Shown piece by piece: positions 23,718-31,659 of a DNA stretch of 44,047 nt; positions within the stretch are counted from its first letter, which is position 1, and each line of letters begins with the position of its first letter. The notes beneath the pieces are model-generated. The model was not told the origin of the DNA and did no database searches. It worked only from the letters and a program-made list of their open reading frames with translations. This stretch comes from Thermoplasmatota archaeon (GTDB lineage: Archaea > Thermoplasmatota > E2 > DHVEG-1). The stretch is taken from NCBI GenBank assembly GCA_030619765.1, contig JAUXAU010000017.1, positions 1-44,047 of the forward strand, in the 5' to 3' direction. Position numbers and translations under genes: made by a program.

Positions 23718-24378
23718 ATTGCACTTCTTTTCTTAGTGAAATTTTGTATTTCTTAAAATTCAGACAAATATCATCTCCTTTCAGATAACCTTCATGAAAT
23801 TTTTTAATAATTCTAAAGGCATGATAGCAATCTCTTGCTAAAAATAGAAGGTCGATATCTTTTTTGGATAAAAACCCTTGTTTCAATGGATTTCGCTCTA
23901 CCCATTTTACAAATTCATTCCACATATCTCCCATTAGAATTATAGGTATATTGCAAATATGTTTAACTTGTACAAGTTGCCAGGTATATGCTAATTCTAA
24001 TACCGTTCCAATACCTCCTGGGGCAATCACCACTGCATCAGAAAGCATCATAAATGTATCTAATCGTTCTGAGAAGCGTTCAAATTCCTTTTTAATGTCA
24101 AGGTGTCTATTAGTTTTTTGCTCTAATGGAATTTTAATGTTCAGGCCAATAGAATGAGTCTTATCATCCTTCCTTCCATGCATATGTCCACTACTGGCAG
24201 CGTGCATTATACCTGGACCACCACCAGTGACCACATCAATGTTTTCAGCGGCTATCATTTCAGCAAGTTTGTAAACTTCTTGGTATGCCGAATCATCTTT
24301 TTTTATCCTTGCCGAACCAAAAATAGCAACTCGAAAATGTTTTTGATATAACTCTCCCTCAATACTATCTATACCCAT
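23698..24378 (-). CDS. LOG-family (TIGR00730-like) nucleotide phosphoribohydrolase
   Basis: LOG-family proteins cleave nucleoside 5'-monophosphates to base and ribose 5-phosphate, and some activate cytokinins. The 226-residue Rossmann protein shows VVTGGGPGIMHAASSG near the N-terminal third and the diagnostic PGGIGTVLELAYTWQ (PGGxGTxxE) motif in the middle. The start has GGAAGGA ahead of ATG 24378. It is the gene before pgi and overlaps it by 20 bases. In this operon its product ribose 5-phosphate would be a direct substrate of the transketolase encoded downstream. This metabolic link is inferred from position. Confidence 0.85.
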   Translation of the reverse strand: MGIDSIEGELYQKHFRVAIFGSARIKKDDSAYQEVYKLAEMIAAENIDVVTGGGPGIMHAASSGHMHGRKDDKTHSIGLNIKIPLEQKTNRHLDIKKEFERFSERLDTFMMLSDAVVIAPGGIGTVLELAYTWQLVQVKHICNIPIILMGDMWNEFVKWVERNPLKQGFLSKKDIDLLFLARDCYHAFRIIKKFHEGYLKGDDICLNFKKYKISLRKEVQYEKNHL

Positions 24379-24443
24379 GTGAAATCCTTCCTATAAGTTA
24401 GATACATTATAATAAATAAGCCACGATTTTTTATTATACATAT

Positions 24444-24611
24444 TTATACCTCATTTTTAAAATTAAGCGAAAAAAGCAATGTTGGTCTATTATTGTTCAC
24501 ACCTGCAACACCAAAATTTGTATTTGTACTACCAATATCTACACCCATAACATATGAAGAAAATTTTGTTTTTTGTATGTTCTTTTTGAATGATTTAACG
24601 ACGTATTTCAT
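24444..24611 (-). pseudogene. Truncated glucokinase/ROK-like kinase (N-terminal 55 aa only)
   Basis: Between the glycosidase and LOG genes a 55-codon frame reads MKYVVKSFKKNI, then SYVMGVDIGSTNTNFGVAGV, then RPTLLFSLNFKNEV and a TAA. The middle is the phosphate-1 motif (DIGxTN) that opens sugar kinases of the glucokinase/hexokinase type, with the usual second glycine changed to serine. Such kinases run on for about 250 more residues, but only 65 bases separate this stop from the LOG start, so most of the gene has been lost. The start codon lies 2 bases beyond the glycosidase stop, so it was once an operon member. It is intact as a short frame and could still be translated, but not as a kinase. 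Confidence 0.7.
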
Positions 24612-24613
24612 AC

Positions 24614-25945
24614 TTAAACACTTCGTCTTCTATTCTCCATGTCAAAGATAAGATCTATAAGTAAAGCTGCAGTCCATGAGAAATTATCTGTACCTAATCC
24701 TTCACTTGTCAATGGATTATAATATTCATAAAAGCCATGCTCCGTTATAAGATCGATAATAGCATTATACAAGTTATTTGCTTCATTGTTTAGTTGATAT
24801 CTTAGTAGTCCATAATATAACATCCAGTTAATATTTATCCATATGGGACCTCGCCAGTAATTCAATGGATTGAATTCTTTTTCTTGGAAGGATATTGAAG
24901 ATGCGACAGGATGTTTATGGACGCAATTTTGAGTACAAAAATGTGAATGCCTCATCCAATCAACTATTATTTTTGACTGATCTTCTTTTAGGAGTCCAGT
25001 ATATAGAGCGACTAATGATGCAACTGTTCTTTTTTTGATTCTTTTTTTGGTGATTAAATCATAATCATAAACCAATTTTTGTTCATCATCCTTCGAACAA
25101 AAAAAATCAATATAGTTTTGCTTAGTTTGTTTTAGCCAATCTTCTACTTCTCTTTTATGTTCTCCAATTAAGTCAGCAATCTCTATCATAGCTTGATTTG
25201 CAACATACGCAATTGAACTAAAAACAATATCTTTTATTTTAAAAGGAATATGTTTGTATATTGAATCATCATCATAATTATAATTTTTCATGAGATTTAC
25301 AAGAAATATATACCTATCATATGAATTATTAGAAGGACGTTGCCCAGAGTTTACCTTATGAATGTCTACTCGTTCATACCTAGGCAGATTTTTTACTTTG
25401 ATTCTTGCCAAAGCTTTATCCCATCTAATTGAATTATCAAGACCTGATTCCCACGGATGAAAAATAGTTATAAGTCCCGTTTTTTCCGGATCACGTTTCG
25501 TAAATAAATATCGATGGAATGAAAGGATTTTTGGGAATATCTCCGTTAAAAAATTTATTGCCATATTCTTATCATTGGCATTTTTATATATCTGCAATGC
25601 TGCAATTGCATGGACTGGAGGTTGAGTAATTCCAGAAGTCTCTATCTTAGGAGCAGCCTCTGCCAACTCAGTTTCCCAATATTTGGGGCCTGGGAAATAA
25701 TCATCTTTTGATCTAAATACAATGTGAGGAAGCATTCCATTTTTCCATTGTCCTTCAAACATAGACAACAACTCTTTCTGTGCACGCTCCTGATTATAAC
25801 GAGAGTAGCCTATTGAAATAAAAGCAGAGTCCCAGCTCCACTGATGAGGATAAAGTTTAGGGGATGGAACCGTATGAGTGTCCCTCCAGTTTTTTTCTAA
25901 AATTTCTTTAGCATTAGACAAAAGTTTCTGTTCAACACTTTCCAT
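24614..25945 (-). CDS. GH63-like glycosidase (glucosyl/mannosylglycerate hydrolase type)
   Basis: The 443-residue (alpha/alpha)6-barrel protein matches the GH63/MGH group that includes glucosylglycerate and mannosylglycerate hydrolases. Landmarks are LYPHQWSWDSAFISIGYSR, GQWKNGMLPHIVF, HPWESGLDNS (probable general acid aspartate), NYWRGPIWININW and EGLGTDNFSWTAALLIDL, with a glutamate in FYEYYNPLTSEG as candidate base. No signal peptide is present, so it acts inside the cell on a compatible solute or small glucoside. It is the first gene of the sugar operon. Its product glucose would need a kinase, and the kinase directly downstream is truncated. Confidence 0.82.
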   Translation of the reverse strand: MESVEQKLLSNAKEILEKNWRDTHTVPSPKLYPHQWSWDSAFISIGYSRYNQERAQKELLSMFEGQWKNGMLPHIVFRSKDDYFPGPKYWETELAEAAPKIETSGITQPPVHAIAALQIYKNANDKNMAINFLTEIFPKILSFHRYLFTKRDPEKTGLITIFHPWESGLDNSIRWDKALARIKVKNLPRYERVDIHKVNSGQRPSNNSYDRYIFLVNLMKNYNYDDDSIYKHIPFKIKDIVFSSIAYVANQAMIEIADLIGEHKREVEDWLKQTKQNYIDFFCSKDDEQKLVYDYDLITKKRIKKRTVASLVALYTGLLKEDQSKIIVDWMRHSHFCTQNCVHKHPVASSISFQEKEFNPLNYWRGPIWININWMLYYGLLRYQLNNEANNLYNAIIDLITEHGFYEYYNPLTSEGLGTDNFSWTAALLIDLIFDMENRRRSV

Positions 25946-25991
25946 ATTTTCCGCTCACAAAGAAATGAGAACTAATAAATTCTAAATTAAT

Positions 25992-26111
25992 TTATGCAAA
26001 ACCTTTTACCGCAGTGACACACCCTTCACAGACGTTCTTGACATTACCTTTTATATGGATGTGTTTTATTTTTTCATCTGGGACTTCCTTCCCGCAAAGA
26101 TCACATTTCAT
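25992..26111 (-). CDS. Tiny zinc-binding protein (39 aa)
   Basis: The frame reads MKCDLCGKEVPDE to VCEGCVTAVKGFA, with CDLC at residues 3-6 and CEGC at 28-31, a complete zinc-ribbon pattern. GAGGTGAT lies 8 bases before the ATG, a near-perfect match to the 16S rRNA anti-SD. It is the third gene in line after the rubrerythrin-like gene and the tiny finger gene at 26154-26267, on the same strand. The function is unknown. A metal-handling or adaptor role is suggested by its neighbours. Confidence 0.7.
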   Translation of the reverse strand: MKCDLCGKEVPDEKIKHIHIKGNVKNVCEGCVTAVKGFA

Positions 26112-26153
26112 TAAAATATCACCTCTTACAACTATCTAATTATTCTTGTCTAC

Positions 26154-26267
26154 TTAACAAACCAACATTGATGATGCTCTTTTACATGTGTTATTTTTAT
26201 GTTCCTGAAGCTCTTCCATTGTTTCAAAACTCATATTACACATTGGGCAGCTAAATTTCTTTTCTAT
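26154..26267 (-). CDS. Tiny C2HC zinc-finger protein, apparent AUA start (37 aa)
   Basis: The frame encodes KKFSCPMCNMSF then ETMEELQEHKNNTC, a C-x2-C-x12-H-x4-C finger. The best Shine-Dalgarno in the area, GGAGGTGA (26271-26278 on the minus strand), is followed four bases later by ATA, not ATG, GTG or TTG. An in-frame stop lies just upstream of the SD, and the first ATG is inside the finger and would destroy it. Hence either AUA is used, or this base differs from the true genome. It lies between the rubrerythrin-like gene and the 39-residue zinc protein. Confidence 0.6.
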   Translation of the reverse strand: MEKKFSCPMCNMSFETMEELQEHKNNTCKRASSMLVC

Positions 26268-26474
26268 TGATTCACCTCCCTAGATTTTAACAATTGTTAA
26301 CTATCATCTAATGAGTATTTTTTAAAGTTTTCATTTTCTCATGTTGGAATCCGTTGATAGGTATGATACGTATATCTAGTTATAAAACCAATCTTTCTAT
26401 ATAGTCGATTTTGATTTCTCAGTTTCTCAGTATACAGTCTGATCTCTGACAGAAAACACCAAAGAGATTCTAGA

Positions 26475-26951
26475 TTACTTTGTAAGTGACAACAATTCTC
26501 TGCTAAGAAGTCTGATATGGTCCATTTCTTCCCTGATAATTCCATCCAGTTTTTGTTTTCCCATATGACCTGGAACAATGTCTTTCATTCCTAGATAAAA
26601 AACAATAGAGTCTTTTTCAGCGGTAATGGCTGTCTTAAAAACCTCCTTCAATGAAGTGGTATCGATTTCCTTTTCATAAAATACTCGAGTATCGGCCAGC
26701 GCACGAAGGTAATATTCCGCATTGCCTTCAGGGTCAAATGTTGTCATAACTTTTTCATTTTCTGAAAGCTCAGCTCTTAAAGCTTTAAACGTCTCTTCGT
26801 GTTCGTCTTCCATTTCTGCAAGTTGAATTAAAAGCTTTTTTTTATCCTCGTCAGCAACATTTTCTGCTGCTGTTCTGTAAAACTTTGCACCGTTTCGTTC
26901 GATTTGCTCAGCTATCTCAAAAATTTCATCGGCATTAAACTCATAACTCAT
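26475..26951 (-). CDS. Rubrerythrin-like ferritin-fold diiron protein
   Basis: A four-helix-bundle diiron protein related to rubrerythrin, which detoxifies peroxide. The iron ligands fit the pattern E in EIAEQIERNGAKFYR, ExxH in MEDEHEETF, E in AITAEKDSIVFY and ExxH in REEMDHIRLL. The rubredoxin domain of classical rubrerythrin is absent (158 residues), so electrons would come from a separate protein such as the small iron proteins near 13268-13995. GGGGAT precedes the ATG. Two tiny zinc-binding proteins follow on the same strand. Confidence 0.88.
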   Translation of the reverse strand: MSYEFNADEIFEIAEQIERNGAKFYRTAAENVADEDKKKLLIQLAEMEDEHEETFKALRAELSENEKVMTTFDPEGNAEYYLRALADTRVFYEKEIDTTSLKEVFKTAITAEKDSIVFYLGMKDIVPGHMGKQKLDGIIREEMDHIRLLSRELLSLTK

Positions 26952-27157
26952 TTTTTATATCCCCTTTCAATGGATTAAGTTAGCACGAATAATCTATTTC
27001 AATATAAGTATTTTGTAAAAAATTGAAATGTCTGTTTCATTGCTGTACCGAGTTCATTTCTAAATTTTATATGGCCCTGTTTTTGGTTTGAAAGTTTAGG
27101 ATTGAAGAGAAATCAACTTAAAATTGGGTCATGTTAAGAATAAAAATCTACCTCAAA

Positions 27158-27280
27158 CTAATCAATTTCTTTATTGAATTTTTTTCTAGCCAAATCCCCA
27201 GCTTGTTTTTGTTTTAAAGCGCATTTTAGCGCCAATTTTCCAGAAGAAAATAATTTCGGGACAACACACATAAAAACCAT
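27158..27280 (-). CDS. Small basic protein, probably leaderless (40 aa)
   Basis: The frame MVFMCVVPKLFSSGKLAL to LARKKFNKEID has coherent protein composition, unlike the neighbouring frames. A TATA box (ATTTTATA on the plus strand, 27303-27310) lies about 26 bases before the ATG on its strand, so the transcript should begin at the start codon. A longer frame back to 27382 would overlap htpX and start upstream of this promoter, so I reject it. The family is not recognised. Confidence 0.45.
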   Translation of the reverse strand: MVFMCVVPKLFSSGKLALKCALKQKQAGDLARKKFNKEID

Positions 27281-27302
27281 CAAAGAAAACCTTAAATACC
27301 AC

Positions 27303-27310
27303 ATTTTATA
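27303..27310 (-). promoter_or_regulatory. TATA box for the 27158-27280 gene, interleaved with htpX promoter
   Basis: Read on the minus strand, TATAAAAT lies about 26 bases upstream of ATG 27280. On the plus strand the same interval has CTTAAATA (27290-27297), a TATA-like box for htpX. The two divergent promoters therefore overlap. Confidence 0.45.
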
Positions 27311-27333
27311 CACTAGTTGGAGATTTGAGAGAT

Positions 27334-28320
27334 ATGTGGCTACAACTAAGACTATATCTATTAGTAGGATTGATGTTTGCAATATTGTATGGAATTATAG
27401 TTGGTATAGGTTATATATTGGGATATTCGGGTTTTACATTCTATATTTTCATTATTGGATTTGCACTTGCGTTGATATTGATTCAATACGTAATAGGGCC
27501 AAAAGCTGTTGAATGGTCTATGCGCATTCGATACGTAAAAGAAAATGAATATCCAAAACTCCATCAAATGGTAGTAGAACTTGCAGATAAAGCCGAATTA
27601 CCTAAAACCCCTAGGATAGGAATTTCAAAACTTCAAATTCCGAATGCGTTCGCCTTTGGAAGAACTAGAAGGGGCGCAAGGGTTTGTGTCACAGAAGGTA
27701 TTCTCAATCTTTTGAGCGATGAGGAATTAAAAGCTGTTCTGGGTCATGAAATTTCCCATATAAAGCATCGTGATGTCGCTGTTATCACAATGCTAAGTGC
27801 CATCCCTATGATTTGTTATATACTCTATATTTCATTTTTTTGGGGAGGTATGTTTAGTAGGGGACAGCGAAATGGTGGTTCAATGATTGCTATAGGATTA
27901 TTGGCACTCGTTGTCTATTTCATCACCAGTCTTCTAGTCATGTATGGGTCTAGAATTAGAGAATATTATGCAGATCTCGGTAGTACTGAATTAGGTAGCG
28001 AACCACATCATTTAGCAACTGCATTGTATAAACTCTCCCTGGGGAGTGCCAAGATACCTAAAAAAACACTTAAACAAACAGAAGGTATGAAAGCATTCTT
28101 CCTCAACGACCCCTCTAGAGCAATGTATGAGGTCAGAGAACTTAAAGAAATAGATATTGATATGAGTGGTACAATAGACCAGAATGAGTTGATGATACTT
28201 ACAACGAAAAAAGTAAAACTGAGTGGAGCAGACAAATTGATGGAGACCCTAAGCACCCATCCAAACATGGTTAAAAGAATACAACATCTTGCTCACCTGT
28301 CTACGAAATCATACACATAG
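27334..28320 (+). CDS. htpX: HtpX-like M48 zinc metalloprotease
   Basis: HtpX is a membrane-bound M48 protease that degrades damaged membrane proteins. Two N-terminal membrane segments (about residues 7-27 and 32-54) are followed by the cytoplasmic catalytic part with VLGHEISHIKHRD (zinc ligands in HEISH, about 138-142) and the third ligand glutamate in REYYADLGS (about 210). Further membrane segments lie at about 150-170 and 185-205. I start at ATG 27334 because GGAG (27319-27322) is 11 bases before it. TTG 27325 would be too close to that site. Confidence 0.93.
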   Translation: MWLQLRLYLLVGLMFAILYGIIVGIGYILGYSGFTFYIFIIGFALALILIQYVIGPKAVEWSMRIRYVKENEYPKLHQMVVELADKAELPKTPRIGISKLQIPNAFAFGRTRRGARVCVTEGILNLLSDEELKAVLGHEISHIKHRDVAVITMLSAIPMICYILYISFFWGGMFSRGQRNGGSMIAIGLLALVVYFITSLLVMYGSRIREYYADLGSTELGSEPHHLATALYKLSLGSAKIPKKTLKQTEGMKAFFLNDPSRAMYEVRELKEIDIDMSGTIDQNELMILTTKKVKLSGADKLMETLSTHPNMVKRIQHLAHLSTKSYT

Positions 28321-28365
28321 ACTGTATCAACCCTAGCTTGCATTTTTAGTTTGCCATTTACCATA

Positions 28366-28373
28366 GTTTATAA
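28366..28373 (+). promoter_or_regulatory. TATA box of the M14 carboxypeptidase gene
   Basis: TTTATAAA lies only 7 bases before an in-frame ATG at 28380. Transcription should start near 28393, so that ATG would not be in the mRNA. This decides for the TTG start at 28437. Confidence 0.6.
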
Positions 28374-28436
28374 AGAAACATGGAAAAGTTTTATATTGTT
28401 ATACTAATATTATATGTCATATGGGGGAAATATAAT

Positions 28437-30713
28437 TTGAAAAAAAATAAGTTATTCTTTACTATAGGAGTCATATTTCTAATGCTGGTATTAACGAATA
28501 TTACGGCAACTGCATATTCACATGGACTTGAAAATCCACAGAACAATCCTTCAAATGTAGACTTACTCCCAGACCAAATATATGAAAATGCGATGAGATT
28601 GGGTAGCGATTGGTATTATAAACCGAGTAATTATGCAGAACTCGTGAGTTGGTACCAAGCATTAGAAACCGCTTATCCTGATTATTTAGAGGTTTTTAAA
28701 GCCAATGAACTTTATGATACTGGAACAATTGCTGGTGGATATGATGCATACTATGTTCGAATTACCAACGAATCTCTAGGTTTATTAAAACCCGAGGTCC
28801 TTTTTCTAGGTCCTCCACATGGTGATGAAGTCGCTGGAACAGTTGGATTATATTGGTTTACTGATTGGCTAATGCGTATGGCCTTTACCAATGAGCAACC
28901 TGTGGAAGGTTATTCAAAAGAGTGGCTCAGATGGTTGATTGACAATAGGGAAATCTATATTGAAATTGCACATAATCCCTATGGTTTTGACCATGGACCA
29001 CAGCGTTATGACGGTCACGGTTGGGATCTCAATCGAGAAGCAGATTATGACGGTCCTGGTACTCCAACAGGAGGGATTTGGGGGAGTGTCCCTGGACAAA
29101 CCCTGGTTAAATTTGTAAATAATCACACTATACGAATAGGGTGTGATTTCCATGCAGGTGTTCGAATGCTTCTATATCCTTGGGCGATGACACATCCCGA
29201 AGTAAGTGGAATAAGCCCAGTAACGGGAGCAACTTATACACATGCGCCACCAGATTTTTATTTTTATGATGTAGCGATGCTGCGTACTGGTGATTATATG
29301 GGTGATTATGGTGGAAATTTCAATGCAGGAAATGTTGGGCCAATCAGTGATCTTTTATGGTATACAATAAACGGGGGAATAGCGCCATGGGCATATTCAG
29401 CTGATGTTGAGCAAAATCCCGTAGAGGATCCATATGTTGAAGACGAAATATTTGGTAACTATCCTGGAGCAGGCATTTTATGGAGTAGTCCAGAAATGTC
29501 TGAAATAAAGAATGTTGCGGAGTCAACTTTTGGTAATGATACTATTCATCGATATGGTGCAGAAGTAAGACGCTACTGTTTATTACAAACAGATCTTGCT
29601 CAACCCTATGCTCGATGGTTACCTGGTACAGTGGAGAACGATGCCGTAGTTGATTATGGCGTACCTGTTGACTTCAAATGGCAAGTCAACGGCAGCTTGG
29701 TTGTCGACCATACATACTTACAATACAGTATTGATCCAGATCCTATTAATAATCCTGAGTTTACTACGGAAGATTATAATGAACATGAAGGTGATTATTA
29801 CGGAGGAACAGGATGGGAAAATGCAGAAAGTGGTCAAACAGAAGGAGTTACGTATTCCGAGACTCTTACAACTGATGCTCCTGGAGACTACTATTTTGTC
29901 GCAAAGGCCCAAGTTGATCAAGTATATGCTGATGTTCTAAGTCCCGAAACCTATGGAGACGATCCGTATTTAAGAATAATAAAAGAACGAACAAATGATA
30001 GTTATTACGAGATGATAAATGGAACCGATGGAGAAGAAGAAATCATCGGACAAACCTGGTGGTACAGTCCAATAATTCATGTGACTATACTTCCAGATAC
30101 AGGTTCGCCTACCCCACCAAACATAGATGGCCCCACCTTTGGAAAACCAGATACTATTTACTCCTTAACTTTCGTTGCTACAGACCCTGAAGGTGAAGAT
30201 GTCTATTACTATATTGACTGGGGAGATGGCTCTGTCGAAGAATGGATTGGCCCATATGCTTCAGGAGAACCTATTGAGGCGTCACATTCATGGGCTGAGT
30301 TAGGAGATTATGAGATAAAGGCAAAAGCAAAAGATTTTTATGGTGCGAGGAGTGTTTGGTCAGAACCATACCCAATGCATATTGGTATGCCCACTCTTGA
30401 TATTGATCCCATCACTGGTGGATTATTAAACGTAGACACAATCATCAAAAACACAGGAGACGCTGAAGCAACCGATGTACAATGGAGAATCACCCTAAAT
30501 GGCGGTTTAATCTTCTTGGGGGGAGAATCCTCTGGTGAAATATCATATATTCCTCCAGGTGGAGAAGCAACTATTAACTCAAAATTAATATTCGGTTTCG
30601 GAAAGACGTTAGTATCTACAATAGTAGAGATACCCGAGAGCTCAGACACAAGACAACAAACTGGGAACGTATTCTTATTTTTTATAAAGATCAGTCCCGG
30701 CGGTGGCGTATAA
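28437..30713 (+). CDS. Secreted M14-family zinc carboxypeptidase with PKD domain
   Basis: A large exported metallocarboxypeptidase-like protein of about 758 residues. From TTG 28437 the N-terminus KKNKLFFTIGVIFLMLVLTN is a clean signal peptide. The M14 site is visible: zinc ligands in GPPHGDEVAG (H128, E131) and DFHAGVR (H239), substrate-binding arginine in GWDLNREAD and the catalytic glutamate in YSADVEQNP (about 325). After about residue 400 come beta-rich regions, a PKD domain (YYIDWGDGSVEEW to HSWAELGDYEIKAKA) and a CARDB-like C-terminus. No C-terminal membrane anchor is evident. It probably degrades external peptides. Confidence 0.88.
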   Translation: MKKNKLFFTIGVIFLMLVLTNITATAYSHGLENPQNNPSNVDLLPDQIYENAMRLGSDWYYKPSNYAELVSWYQALETAYPDYLEVFKANELYDTGTIAGGYDAYYVRITNESLGLLKPEVLFLGPPHGDEVAGTVGLYWFTDWLMRMAFTNEQPVEGYSKEWLRWLIDNREIYIEIAHNPYGFDHGPQRYDGHGWDLNREADYDGPGTPTGGIWGSVPGQTLVKFVNNHTIRIGCDFHAGVRMLLYPWAMTHPEVSGISPVTGATYTHAPPDFYFYDVAMLRTGDYMGDYGGNFNAGNVGPISDLLWYTINGGIAPWAYSADVEQNPVEDPYVEDEIFGNYPGAGILWSSPEMSEIKNVAESTFGNDTIHRYGAEVRRYCLLQTDLAQPYARWLPGTVENDAVVDYGVPVDFKWQVNGSLVVDHTYLQYSIDPDPINNPEFTTEDYNEHEGDYYGGTGWENAESGQTEGVTYSETLTTDAPGDYYFVAKAQVDQVYADVLSPETYGDDPYLRIIKERTNDSYYEMINGTDGEEEIIGQTWWYSPIIHVTILPDTGSPTPPNIDGPTFGKPDTIYSLTFVATDPEGEDVYYYIDWGDGSVEEWIGPYASGEPIEASHSWAELGDYEIKAKAKDFYGARSVWSEPYPMHIGMPTLDIDPITGGLLNVDTIIKNTGDAEATDVQWRITLNGGLIFLGGESSGEISYIPPGGEATINSKLIFGFGKTLVSTIVEIPESSDTRQQTGNVFLFFIKISPGGGV

Positions 30714-30877
30714 TAAACTATTGAACAAGAATCTTTCTTTTTATTTTTCTATTATATTTTTTAAAATTGCTGATAGTTTTATTCTAAAGACATCATATTT
30801 TTACCAAAAAGCGTCCTAAAAGAATTCAAAAAAAAGATAAGTTAATATTTAGTTTCCTATTGCACTCGTCGGTAAAA

Positions 30878-31561
30878 ATGAAATTTACACTAGAAAATAA
30901 AACCAATATTCTATATGGATTATTTGTAGGTTCGTTAATTACTGCAAATTTGATTGGTTTGAAGGTAGCTAGTTTTGGTATATTCGAAGCGAGTGTTGGG
31001 ATTCTTTTGTTTCCAATATTGTTTCTTATAACAGACATAATTGAAGAAGTTTATGGCAAAGAGAAGACAAAGGAGTTAGTTTTTGTTGGTATGATCGCCC
31101 TTATTGTAGTTTTAATTGTAACTGTGATAGCTGTTTTACTGCCGTTTGCAGAGAGAAGTATGGTTAAAGAAGAATATACAACTATTTTTGGGACAACCAT
31201 AAGGATTTTTATTGCAAGTATTACTGCTTTCCTTATTGCACAGTTTCATGATATTTGGGCATTCAATTTTTGGAAGCAAAAAACCAAAGGAAAATATCTA
31301 TGGTTGCGAAATAATTTGAGCACCATTGTTAGTACGTTTATTGATACGACTTTGTTTATGTTTATCGCTTTTTATGGTATAACTAGGACATCCTTTTTTG
31401 ATATAGCGAATTCCAAGTTTACTCCGGAGTATGTTTTTATGCTTATAATCCCATACTGGTTAGTCAAAGTTTTATTTGCCCTTTTTGACACACCATTCTG
31501 CTATTTAGGTGTTAGATGGCTGAAAGGCTCTAAAAAACATGTGAAATCAAAGTCAAATTAA
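30878..31561 (+). CDS. Queuosine/archaeosine precursor transporter (YhhQ/VUT family)
   Basis: A membrane protein of about 227 residues with six or so hydrophobic segments. Family landmarks are the ITANLIGLKV segment, the charged FLITDIIEEVYGKEKTKE loop, and RNNLSTIVSTFIDTTLFMFIAFYG. The family imports preQ0/preQ1 for queuosine in bacteria, and in archaea would feed archaeosine synthesis. I choose ATG 30878 (MKFTLENKTN). A TTG at 30860 would add six residues without an SD. The C-terminus is basic and cytoplasmic. Confidence 0.88.
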   Translation: MKFTLENKTNILYGLFVGSLITANLIGLKVASFGIFEASVGILLFPILFLITDIIEEVYGKEKTKELVFVGMIALIVVLIVTVIAVLLPFAERSMVKEEYTTIFGTTIRIFIASITAFLIAQFHDIWAFNFWKQKTKGKYLWLRNNLSTIVSTFIDTTLFMFIAFYGITRTSFFDIANSKFTPEYVFMLIIPYWLVKVLFALFDTPFCYLGVRWLKGSKKHVKSKSN

Positions 31562-31630
31562 TAACTTAATATACAATTTTTTATTTATAAATATTTTAAA
31601 ATAAAATAGGTAACAGTTGTACAACAAGGC

Positions 31631-31638
31631 TTTATAAG
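31631..31638 (+). promoter_or_regulatory. TATA box for small gene at 31660
   Basis: TTTATAAG lies 29 to 22 bases before ATG 31660, so the mRNA should start at or very near the initiation codon. Confidence 0.5.
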
Positions 31639-31659
31639 CAGAAAATCAACATCCAACAT

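Noticed and set aside
26339-26578. 79-residue minus-strand frame
   Set aside because: It overlaps the 3' end of the rubrerythrin-like gene out of frame, has no family resemblance and no ribosome-binding site.
27158-27382. Longer, 74-residue form of the 40-residue protein
   Set aside because: It would start within htpX and upstream of the TATA box found at 27303-27310. The first 34 residues look like antisense of the htpX membrane segment.
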